Shown here piece after piece: positions 6,250 to 11,706 of a stretch of DNA of 39,236 nucleotides; position 1 is the first letter of the stretch, and the number at the start of each line of letters is the position of its first letter. Source of the DNA: a virus; IMG/VR virus record IMGVR_UViG_3300030098_001482, positions 1-39,236 of that record, one strand, 5' to 3'. The position numbers and the translations under genes are program-made. Under the pieces are notes generated by a model. It did no database searches and was not told the DNA's origin. It saw only the letters and a list, made by a program, of their open reading frames with translations.

Positions 6250-6450
6250 ATGGGTATCATTATTGAAAGTAGGACAGAAATTGTCAGGGTGTTAGAAACC
6301 TATCTTGATACCCTTTTAACGAGAGCCTCTGTATTCAGATGTGTGTTGGGCAGTCTGGACCCTTCAGAGAAAACTGAGGTCTTGCTTGAAGGTGCACTAA
6401 GGCAAGAGACCAAACAACGGAGGCTCTTAAATTTAAGGACAAAAGTATGA
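6250..6450 (+). CDS. Unknown helical protein, or structured RNA region
   Basis: A 66-residue helical frame that ends in an ATGA overlap with the next gene, which favours a real coding region. The frame is open to a TTG at 6214, but that lies in the promoter. The ATG at 6250 has no ribosome site and lies at the expected transcription start; GTG 6289 is an alternative. The same DNA carries several inverted repeats: GGGTATCA (6252-6259) with TGATACCC about 50 bases on, and AGAGCCTC with GAGGCTCT enclosing smaller hairpins. It has more G and C in third positions than its neighbours. It may be both coding and structured. Confidence 0.45.
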   Translation: MGIIIESRTEIVRVLETYLDTLLTRASVFRCVLGSLDPSEKTEVLLEGALRQETKQRRLLNLRTKV

Positions 6451-6743
6451 ACAAAAACAGCGTTAGATACTTAGAAAGACTAATGAAAGCAGAGATGGAT
6501 AAACACAGGGTGGCTTTAAAAGATTTAAGATTTAGACAGCGTGGCATTGAAAAGATTGTAAATGAAGTAATGCCACAAGATGCAGACAGATTGGTAAAGA
6601 TAGGCGACAGGGCAAAGTGGTTGATGAACAATGTACCAGAGAATTACAAGTACGGAGAGTTGATAGAAATTAATAACGCAATCGCTAGTAACTTGCATGA
6701 ACATTTGCAAAGAGTAGCAGAAAGGTATATAGGTGAGTTATGA
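6447..6743 (+). CDS. Unknown helical early protein (98 aa)
   Basis: A 98-residue, highly charged, almost fully helical protein (begins MNKNSVRYLERLMKAEMDKH), probably coiled-coil. Its ATG overlaps the preceding stop (ATGA), and its own end overlaps the next ATG the same way. Such coupling indicates one operon from the promoter at 6217. No recognised domain. Confidence 0.65.
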   Translation: MNKNSVRYLERLMKAEMDKHRVALKDLRFRQRGIEKIVNEVMPQDADRLVKIGDRAKWLMNNVPENYKYGELIEINNAIASNLHEHLQRVAERYIGEL

Positions 6744-6934
6744 TAGGTGGAGACAAGACAGCAGTACAATGTCCAGAGTGTGATGAGACTTTGGTTTGGT
6801 GGGAGTTCGGAGATTCTGGAGACCAGTCAGATTTAGGAATGGGCTGTGAGAATATAAAGTGCGAGGGCTTTGAGGTACAGCCAGATGACGTTTACTCAGC
6901 TATCGTAGCAGAAACAGAAAGACTAATATCGTAG
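6740..6934 (+). CDS. Zinc-ribbon protein (64 aa)
   Basis: A 64-residue acidic protein with CPEC near residue 11 and a second cysteine pair C-x4-C (CENIKC) near residue 36, fitting one zinc ribbon. A Trp pair (VWW) precedes an acidic loop. It is coupled to the upstream gene by ATGA. Small ribbons of this sort in phages often bind nucleic acid or transcription machinery; the target here is unknown. Confidence 0.65.
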   Translation: MIGGDKTAVQCPECDETLVWWEFGDSGDQSDLGMGCENIKCEGFEVQPDDVYSAIVAETERLIS

Positions 6935-7053
6935 TGCACGTTTGTATTGCCAAAGGTTTTTTTCGGGAAGTCAGTTCATCACTTCCTCTTTATTTCCCTT
7001 TGGCAAGCACTGCGATAAAGCGGGGGAGGTATTTTAAACACGCACCTCCCCCC
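6935..7053 (+). ncRNA. Folded non-coding segment with two strong stems
   Basis: The first stem pairs TTGCCAAAGG (6947-6956) with CCTTTGGCAA (6997-7006), ten perfect bases. It holds an inner GGAAGT/ACTTCC hairpin (6966-6971 with 6981-6986), and GTGC/GCAC may extend it outward. The second stem pairs GGGGGAGGT (7022-7030) with ACCTCCCCC (7044-7052). No T run follows either stem, so they are poor classical terminators. They may mark a processed transcript end, a small RNA, or a leader for the 7091 gene. Confidence 0.45.
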
Positions 7054-7090
7054 ACTCTCGTTTAAGATTTATAAACAAGAAAGGCATAAT

Positions 7091-7501
7091 ATGTTAGTAA
7101 AGGATTTTTTTAAGTGGGCTAGGAACGAATCAAAGGTAGAGCTTGACCTGATGGAAAAGAAGGGAATTGAGTACACTGTATCAGACGATGATAAACTTGC
7201 TAACTTCAAGTCAATCGGCGAAAGGCTCAAATGCAAACCGGAGTTTGTAGCGATGGTGTATTTACTAAAGCACATGGATAGTGTAAGGAACTACGTATTA
7301 CAGGGTACGGAAGCGTCTAACGAACCGATAGAAGGCAGGCTCAGAGATATACGTAACTATTGTTTACTGTTAGGTGCGTTAATAAAGGAAAGAAAAGAAG
7401 AAGGCAAAGGATTTGAAAAAGAGTCACGTGACTTCTTTAAGCTAACAGATAATTATATTAGCGACCTGCAGAAAAAAACAAAAAAGAAAGGAACAAAATA
7501 A
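7091..7501 (+). CDS. DUF1599-like (nucleotide-modification-associated) protein
   Basis: A 136-residue helical protein. The order of a polar EYTVSDDDKLANFKSIGERL stretch, a MVYLLKHMDSV helix, an EPIEGRLRDIRNYCLLLGAL helix and a Lys-rich tail matches the pattern I know from phage DUF1599/Nmad1-type proteins. Those have been proposed to act on nucleotides or modified bases; activity here is unproven. GAAAGG stands before the ATG. It follows the folded spacer and starts a second early run. Confidence 0.5.
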   Translation: MLVKDFFKWARNESKVELDLMEKKGIEYTVSDDDKLANFKSIGERLKCKPEFVAMVYLLKHMDSVRNYVLQGTEASNEPIEGRLRDIRNYCLLLGALIKERKEEGKGFEKESRDFFKLTDNYISDLQKKTKKKGTK

Positions 7502-7502
7502 C

Positions 7503-7610
7503 ATGGGTATAGTTAAAGGACTATGTTCACTGATTGTGTATGAATGTAAACATAATAAAGAATTTATTTTAGGAATAATAATAGGAATCATTATCGGTAA
7601 GATAATATAG
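7503..7610 (+). CDS. Small single-span membrane protein (35 aa)
   Basis: A 35-residue frame starting MGIVKGLCS with AAAGGAAC 10 bases upstream. The C-terminal half is one membrane helix with a glycine zipper (LGIIIGIIIGKII). The zipper suggests self-association in the inner membrane. It directly follows the DUF1599-like gene and precedes a GTG-started gene. Superinfection exclusion or early membrane modification are possible roles, but speculative. Confidence 0.5.
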   Translation: MGIVKGLCSLIVYECKHNKEFILGIIIGIIIGKII

Positions 7611-7621
7611 AAAGGTTAATA

Positions 7622-7852
7622 GTGTTAGCGAATTACGACAAGATTATAGAGCAGATACAAGCCGAGATAAAAAGGATACGGGAGGCTAACAAGAAATTGT
7701 TATTGAAGAATAGTACATTGCAGTACGCAGAAAATACGATGTACTTAGCAGGTCTCTACAAAGCACTGAGCATCATAACTGACCATGTTCGTGATGAATT
7801 GAACGAGCTAGATAAGTGGGCAGACGACAAACAAAATGACATTTCTGCTTGA
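7622..7852 (+). CDS. Coiled-coil protein of unknown function (76 aa)
   Basis: A 76-residue protein started by GTG after GAAAGG. Residues 5-35 show heptad-like spacing of Ile/Leu with Lys/Glu between (IIEQIQAEIKRIREANKKLL), typical of a dimeric coiled coil. A second helix follows and an acidic tail. No known family recognised. Confidence 0.6.
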   Translation: MLANYDKIIEQIQAEIKRIREANKKLLLKNSTLQYAENTMYLAGLYKALSIITDHVRDELNELDKWADDKQNDISA

Positions 7853-7908
7853 ATATGGCAAGAAACGGTGTAAATTCCGGAAGAATCAGCAATTATTTAG
7901 GGAAGATT

Positions 7909-8136
7909 ATGTTGTTAAATAAAACTGCAATTAGAAAAATGTTTCACGATGAGGGCATACAAGTGAATGTACTTGCACTCAATATTGTAGAACGCCTTGT
8001 GAGGTACGTGGTAGATTCTATGATAATTGGAGCAAAGTTTAAAAAAGTAAAAAGGGTTAAGCCTAGCAATATACAAAAGATATCTGATGAAGAAATAAAA
8101 GCTATGCTTATACACATGGATGATAGACCTTTTTAA
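7909..8136 (+). CDS. Small basic protein, candidate histone-fold DNA binder
   Basis: A 75-residue protein. An upstream ATG at 7855 is in frame, but the ATG at 7909 has TAGGGAAG at ideal distance. The layout is short helix (1-15), Gly-Ile-Gln-Val loop, long amphipathic helix (20-43), basic loop AKFKKVKRVKPSNI (42-55), last helix (59-68). This mirrors the histone fold, where the basic loop resembles the R-K-T-V-x-x-x-D-I segment of archaeal histones. Family assignment is by pattern only. It sits just before the recombination nuclease genes. An alternative is an unrelated helical DNA-binding protein. Confidence 0.45.
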   Translation: MLLNKTAIRKMFHDEGIQVNVLALNIVERLVRYVVDSMIIGAKFKKVKRVKPSNIQKISDEEIKAMLIHMDDRPF

Positions 8137-8863
8137 GATATACGATGACTACATTATGGACCTCAAGGGCGAAAACTATGATGCTCGATATGAAGGTAAG
8201 GACGAATGGTTCCACGCATCTGGTGCAGGTTTGTGTATGCGTAAACACTACTTCGCCCAGATAGAAAAGCTACCGACCGGAGACAAAGACTCTAACACGA
8301 TGCGACTCTTTAGACTTGGCGACTTGGTTCACGGAGATATGCAGGAAGCCTTAGAAAGATTTGCAAAGAAGAATGGGTACGAGGTTCACATTGAGACGGA
8401 GATTTTGATTCCACGATTGAATGTGCGCAGCTTTGTAGATGCTATGATTCTAAAGGACGGTGCATTGTACGATATCAAAACGTGCAACGATTTCAAGTGG
8501 CAATCCATCTTCGGAAGATACGGAAGCAAAGAGGCACCGCAAAATTATGCAATTCAGTTGGGAACTTATGGGCTTTATTATCGTGAAAACAATATAAAGA
8601 TAAACAAGATGGCACTGCTCTTTTATAATAAGAACAATTCACGTGTCAAGGAGTTAAAGGTGCCAAGAAGATATATCGATATCGCAGAGAGGTATTGGTT
8701 GAAGGTAGAAGAATTATTTAAAGACGGCTTACCACCGGTAGAGAAGGGGTTTTCTCCAGTAGAAGATTGGGAGTGTAACTCTAAATATTGCTCGTTTTAC
8801 GAGCCTTGTGGTGGTGGCATTAAAGGAATACAAGAAAGGGAAAACAAATGGAGCAAGAGGTAG
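8120..8863 (+). CDS. Cas4/RecB-like PD-(D/E)XK exonuclease
   Basis: A 247-residue nuclease of the RecB/Cas4 type. His71 lies in a GDLVHG helix, Asp107 in SFVDAMI, Asp118-x-Lys120 in YDIKT, and the QLGTY motif follows at 146-150. Four cysteines, Cys39 before the core and Cys219, Cys224 and Cys230 after it, match the iron-sulphur pocket of Cas4 and AddB-type nucleases. Such phage enzymes resect DNA ends for recombination. It overlaps the preceding gene by 17 bases and is followed by a single-strand-binding candidate and a second nuclease, so it forms part of a recombination module. No CRISPR array or Cas1 is present. Confidence 0.8.
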   Translation: MIDLFKIYDDYIMDLKGENYDARYEGKDEWFHASGAGLCMRKHYFAQIEKLPTGDKDSNTMRLFRLGDLVHGDMQEALERFAKKNGYEVHIETEILIPRLNVRSFVDAMILKDGALYDIKTCNDFKWQSIFGRYGSKEAPQNYAIQLGTYGLYYRENNIKINKMALLFYNKNNSRVKELKVPRRYIDIAERYWLKVEELFKDGLPPVEKGFSPVEDWECNSKYCSFYEPCGGGIKGIQERENKWSKR

Positions 8864-9249
8864 ATTGGGAAAAGGTAAATAGAGGCAAGGTGCGATATGG
8901 CTTTGCACTTGAATTGTACAAGCAGGGTAAGATGTTGAAGCCTACTGAAATAGCAAAGATAGAAGCGTTTGTAGGATACGTAATGAACGGCGTGGATGAG
9001 GATAGTCCACCAGATAGACCGGTCGTTAAAAAACCATACATGGATAAAGAAGAGTGCAAGAAAGTCTTAGAGACAGAGCAGGAAGGGACCAAGAAGTTTG
9101 TAGAGGCTATGGTTCATTTAGATATGGATGGTCTCAAGCAAGAGGATTCAGATAAGGTCTTAAAAGCGTTAGCCGATGGCAAGATTACAATGGATAATCT
9201 TCAGGCATCTTTAGATAAGATGCACCAAATAAGAAAATCCTATAAGTAA
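8848..9249 (+). CDS. Unknown protein in the recombination module (133 aa)
   Basis: A 133-residue charged helical protein. The N-terminal part has a VNRGKVRYGFALELYKQGK segment, then a short Pro-rich linker (SPPDRP), then two acidic helices. It overlaps the nuclease gene by 16 bases with AAAGGGAAAAC before the ATG. Its position between an exonuclease and a likely single-strand binder suggests an accessory role in recombination or replication. No known domain seen. Confidence 0.6.
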   Translation: MEQEVDWEKVNRGKVRYGFALELYKQGKMLKPTEIAKIEAFVGYVMNGVDEDSPPDRPVVKKPYMDKEECKKVLETEQEGTKKFVEAMVHLDMDGLKQEDSDKVLKALADGKITMDNLQASLDKMHQIRKSYK

Positions 9250-9705
9250 ATGTCCGGTGACTCCTACTACATACCAACTGGGGACAGTGCGAGCTCTCGT
9301 ATTCCCGCCGGTGAATACAAAGCTATGATATGCGACATAGAAGTTATGAAGGATATGCGTTGCGGGGGATTCATAGCTGATGTATTCAAGCCAATATATC
9401 GTATAATACAATCAGATTACGAAGGAACAGAGATAAAAGATAGCGGTCTCTTTAGGTATAAAGAAGCACAAGGCTATCAATTCAAGCCAAACCGAAACTG
9501 GGGCTTTGCAAAGTTCTGCCAGACTCTAGGCATACAAAAAGAAAACAGAGGTAGAGTATCACTTCCATACCTGCAGTTAAGTATGTTTAATAACATAGAA
9601 GTAATGATAGCAATAAGTTATAAGAACTTTATAAATAAAGAAGGCACAAACGTAAGCTATCCAGTAGCGATACTTAAAAAGAAAATAGAGGAGGTTCCGT
9701 TTTGA
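9250..9705 (+). CDS. DUF669-like single-strand DNA-binding protein
   Basis: A 151-residue beta-rich protein. It opens with IPAGEYKAMICDIEV, then a long strand series and NWGFAKFCQTLGI. This is the pattern of phage DUF669-type proteins, which often sit in recombination cassettes and are thought to bind single-stranded DNA. Its ATG follows the preceding TAA directly. Neighbours are a Cas4-like nuclease upstream and a PD-(D/E)XK protein downstream, supporting the role. Assignment is by pattern, not alignment. Confidence 0.55.
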   Translation: MSGDSYYIPTGDSASSRIPAGEYKAMICDIEVMKDMRCGGFIADVFKPIYRIIQSDYEGTEIKDSGLFRYKEAQGYQFKPNRNWGFAKFCQTLGIQKENRGRVSLPYLQLSMFNNIEVMIAISYKNFINKEGTNVSYPVAILKKKIEEVPF

Positions 9706-9899
9706 TACACTGGAACAAACTAAAGATAAAGCCAACAGATGACATGACAGATGCGGATGTCAGGGATTTCGTGGAATGGGTAACGAAAAAAGCAGAACGA
9801 TTAGGTTTCAACGTAGAGTTAGATTTGTACAAAGAGTCTGGCTCTGGTTCTTCAGAAGCAATAAGTCCCAACCCACTGGCTACCAATGAAAGCGATTAA
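9702..9899 (+). CDS. Small acidic protein with TTG start (65 aa)
   Basis: A 65-residue protein. The start is TTG (9702), supported by a near-perfect GAGGAGG ribosome site seven bases upstream and by a stop-start overlap with the previous gene. It has one helix with Asp/Glu and Lys, then a Gly/Ser-rich tail. No family recognised. Confidence 0.6.
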   Translation: MIHWNKLKIKPTDDMTDADVRDFVEWVTKKAERLGFNVELDLYKESGSGSSEAISPNPLATNESD

Positions 9900-10470
9900 A
9901 GTTATCTTGAATCAAGGACAGCTAAAAGACATTACCAAGCAGGTAAGAGACGAGGGAGGTGCAGACTACCGGTTTGATGTAAACCTTTTGGAGGGTAAGC
10001 TGTCCGAAAATAAATGGGCAGAAATCCTAGAGACTGTAGAGTTTAAGAAAGATTACAAAGCTTGGGACACAGGGAATATAGCTGTAGAGTACAGTAATAA
10101 TGGAAAGCCAAGTGGTATCTCTGTTACAGAAGCTAAGTATATTGCATACGTACTTGTAGATGAAAAGCAAAACGAGAACGTAGCTATTTTTATAAAGACA
10201 GAGGTGTTTAAGAAGATGTGTCGTAAATACTTAAGACACCCGCAAAGAGACATTAAAGGTGGAGATAACTTTAGCTCTAGTCTAATCTTACTACCAGTTG
10301 AAGAGCTACTAAATCCTAAATTTATATTTGAGTCAGAGGATGATAGAAAAGAATGGGAGTATAAATGTAGAGACTGTGGTTACGTATATATTTCACAATC
10401 TAAAACACTTTTTAAAATCTGTCCAGATTGTATAAAAGTAGATAAAAAAATCAAGTTGGAGATACTTTGA
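9886..10470 (+). CDS. PD-(D/E)XK endonuclease with C-terminal zinc ribbon
   Basis: A 194-residue protein. Glu52-x-Lys54 (VEFKKD) followed by TGNIAVE (62-68) and NGKPSGIS is the signature of a phage PD-(D/E)XK nuclease family. The C-terminal 35 residues form a zinc ribbon with Cys161, Cys164, Cys179 and Cys182, likely to aid DNA binding. It overlaps the gene before by 14 bases and the next by four. Within the module it may act as a structure-specific or nicking nuclease; the substrate cannot be told from sequence. Confidence 0.7.
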   Translation: MKAIKVILNQGQLKDITKQVRDEGGADYRFDVNLLEGKLSENKWAEILETVEFKKDYKAWDTGNIAVEYSNNGKPSGISVTEAKYIAYVLVDEKQNENVAIFIKTEVFKKMCRKYLRHPQRDIKGGDNFSSSLILLPVEELLNPKFIFESEDDRKEWEYKCRDCGYVYISQSKTLFKICPDCIKVDKKIKLEIL

Positions 10471-10721
10471 AGAATAAGCACAAGACCAATAACAAAGACA
10501 GAGACAAGCAGATTACACACTTGTTTGAAAGAGTGTATGGCTTAGGTCAAGAACTGCGGATGGTAAGGACCCTTTTAGAAAACTATATAATATGGAATGG
10601 CGATGTCGAAAAATTCACAAAATACTTACAAGAAGACCAAGAAAAAAGAGAATCAAAGACGGGGAAGAAGAAACCGTCAAAGAGGAGCAGAGCTACAAAG
10701 GCAAGCAGTAAATCTAGCTAA
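10467..10721 (+). CDS. Helical protein with Lys/Ser-rich tail, TTG start (84 aa)
   Basis: An 84-residue protein starting at TTG with GTTGGAG upstream and a four-base overlap with the preceding stop. The first two thirds form a predicted helix (THLFERVYGLGQELRMVR). The tail, residues 63-84, is very rich in Lys and Ser and is encoded by the same DNA as the N-terminus of the next gene in another frame. Function unknown. Confidence 0.55.
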   Translation: MKNKHKTNNKDRDKQITHLFERVYGLGQELRMVRTLLENYIIWNGDVEKFTKYLQEDQEKRESKTGKKKPSKRSRATKASSKSS

Positions 10722-10959
10722 GGAATTTAAACTAGAGGCTTTCAATCGAGACAGAGGTGGAGCGCAACATGAGATGGGTGACATAGAGATTGAAGGTAAC
10801 TACTACGGATGCAAAAGAAGAAAGTCTATTGCGACTTGGGTAAAGCCAGAGAAAGAAGAAGTGGGCGTGGTAATACGAGAAGATAGAGGCGCACCATTTA
10901 TGGTGGTCCCATTAGAGCACTACTTGTTCTTAGTGTCGCTTAGTAAAGAGAAGATTTAG
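10597..10959 (+). CDS. Phage Holliday-junction-resolvase-like protein
   Basis: A 120-residue PD-(D/E)XK-like protein. The basic N-terminus is followed by a helix with Glu32 (RGAELQRQAVNLAKEF), a NRDRGGAQHEMGDIEI segment with Asp62, then YGCKRRKS with Lys73 and an EVGVVIREDRG strand. This pattern matches small phage resolvase-like nucleases. The residue two before Lys73 is Gly71, where the standard motif would have an acidic residue, so the active site may be unusual. The start overlaps the previous gene by 125 bases; ATG 10603 is an alternative. It closes the recombination module. Confidence 0.6.
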   Translation: MAMSKNSQNTYKKTKKKENQRRGRRNRQRGAELQRQAVNLAKEFKLEAFNRDRGGAQHEMGDIEIEGNYYGCKRRKSIATWVKPEKEEVGVVIREDRGAPFMVVPLEHYLFLVSLSKEKI

Positions 10960-11040
10960 CGGGGGAGATTAGCAAAAGAAAAAGTTGGTTGGCGCTAACT
11001 AAAACTTTGAACAATCTGTGGCGTAAAAGTAGCCCGCTAA
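10956..11040 (+). promoter_or_regulatory. Inverted repeat spanning a stop codon and the next leader
   Basis: TTAGCGGG (10956-10963), which includes the resolvase stop codon, pairs perfectly with CCCGCTAA (11033-11040). A near-palindromic GTTGGCGCTAAC lies between. The right arm is followed by a short A run and then the AAAGGAG ribosome site of the 11067 gene. It could form a leader structure controlling that gene or protect the upstream 3' end. Confidence 0.35.
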
Positions 11041-11066
11041 AAATTAACAAACGAAAGGAGCCAAGA

Positions 11067-11291
11067 ATGGCATTTGAACATAAACCAAATACTGCTACAG
11101 TATTTTTTAACGGAAAAAAAAGCGGTGAGAACCAACCAGATTTCACAGGAAAGGGTAAGGTTGGAAATAGCTTGATGGAGTTCGCTATGTGGAGAAAGAA
11201 AACTCAGAAGGGTGATGAGTATTTTTACATGAGTTTTAAGGAACCATCAGAAAAATTCGGCAATAAAAAGAGTAATGACGACCCTTTTTAG
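11067..11291 (+). CDS. DUF736-like small beta protein
   Basis: A 74-residue protein. The frame is open further upstream to 10989, but the ATG at 11067 has an excellent AAAGGAG site. It begins FEHKPNTATVFFNGKK, continues QPDFTG and ends in an acidic DDPF tail. That opening is typical of DUF736-like proteins of phages and plasmids. The acidic Phe-ended tail is reminiscent of single-strand-binding proteins that recruit partners. A second DNA-binding role is possible but unproven. Confidence 0.55.
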   Translation: MAFEHKPNTATVFFNGKKSGENQPDFTGKGKVGNSLMEFAMWRKKTQKGDEYFYMSFKEPSEKFGNKKSNDDPF

Positions 11292-11307
11292 AAAAAGCTT
11301 GAATAAA

Positions 11308-11346
11308 GGCTGTAACGGGGGTAATTTCGCATTATCCCCCACAGCT
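11308..11346 (+). terminator. Strong stem-loop, probable early-block terminator
   Basis: GCTGT/ACAGC (11309-11313 with 11341-11345) closes an inner stem of GGGGG with CCCCC plus TAAT/ATTAT, with one bulge and a TTCGC loop. It starts 17 bases after the stop of the DUF736-like gene. No T run follows, so it may be a pause, attenuator or RNA-end protector rather than a full terminator. One more rightward gene follows. Confidence 0.45.
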
Positions 11347-11397
11347 ATATATTGTATCAAAAAATTATTTTTATCGTTATATAAGCTAAATTAGGGG

Positions 11398-11706
11398 GTG
11401 TTTTTGTTCGCAACATATCAAAAATATACAAAAAGTAAGTCTTTGTTTGTAAAGTGCCCCCTAATAAAATCAAAGTGCGCAATGTGCGGAGAATCGGCTT
11501 GGAACCCTATGCTAGATATCTATGATTCTAAAACATATTTGCATTGTGGAATGATTTCAGGATATGAAACAAGAGTAGATGCACTAGAAAAGTGTTGGCT
11601 TAAAATGGAGAAGAAAGAACAGGTTAAATTTAAAAAACAAAAGAAGAATGAATACTACGCTCTGAATCCTAGCAAGATGCACAGGATGAAAGTCACTTAT
11701 TATTAA
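11398..11706 (+). CDS. Cys-containing protein, Lar-like zinc knuckle possible
   Basis: A 102-residue basic protein. AGGGGG is the ribosome site; GTG 11398 or, with better spacing, TTG 11404 is the start. KCAMCGES followed 20 residues later by LHCGM and then an A-x-E-x-C-W-L-K-M helix resembles restriction-alleviation (Lar) ribbons, but one cysteine of the second knuckle is missing. The C-terminal part is Lys-rich. Its stop overlaps the stop of the convergent virion gene, so transcription from both blocks meets here. Confidence 0.45.
   Translation: MFLFATYQKYTKSKSLFVKCPLIKSKCAMCGESAWNPMLDIYDSKTYLHCGMISGYETRVDALEKCWLKMEKKEQVKFKKQKKNEYYALNPSKMHRMKVTYY

Noticed and set aside
7915-8115. Leftward frame opposite the histone-fold candidate
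   Set aside because: It is antisense in a coupled rightward operon and rich in Phe/Tyr, typical of a shadow of Lys codons.
8120-8863. Cas4-like protein as part of a CRISPR system
   Set aside because: No Cas1, Cas2 or repeat-spacer array in the window; the neighbours form a phage recombination module.
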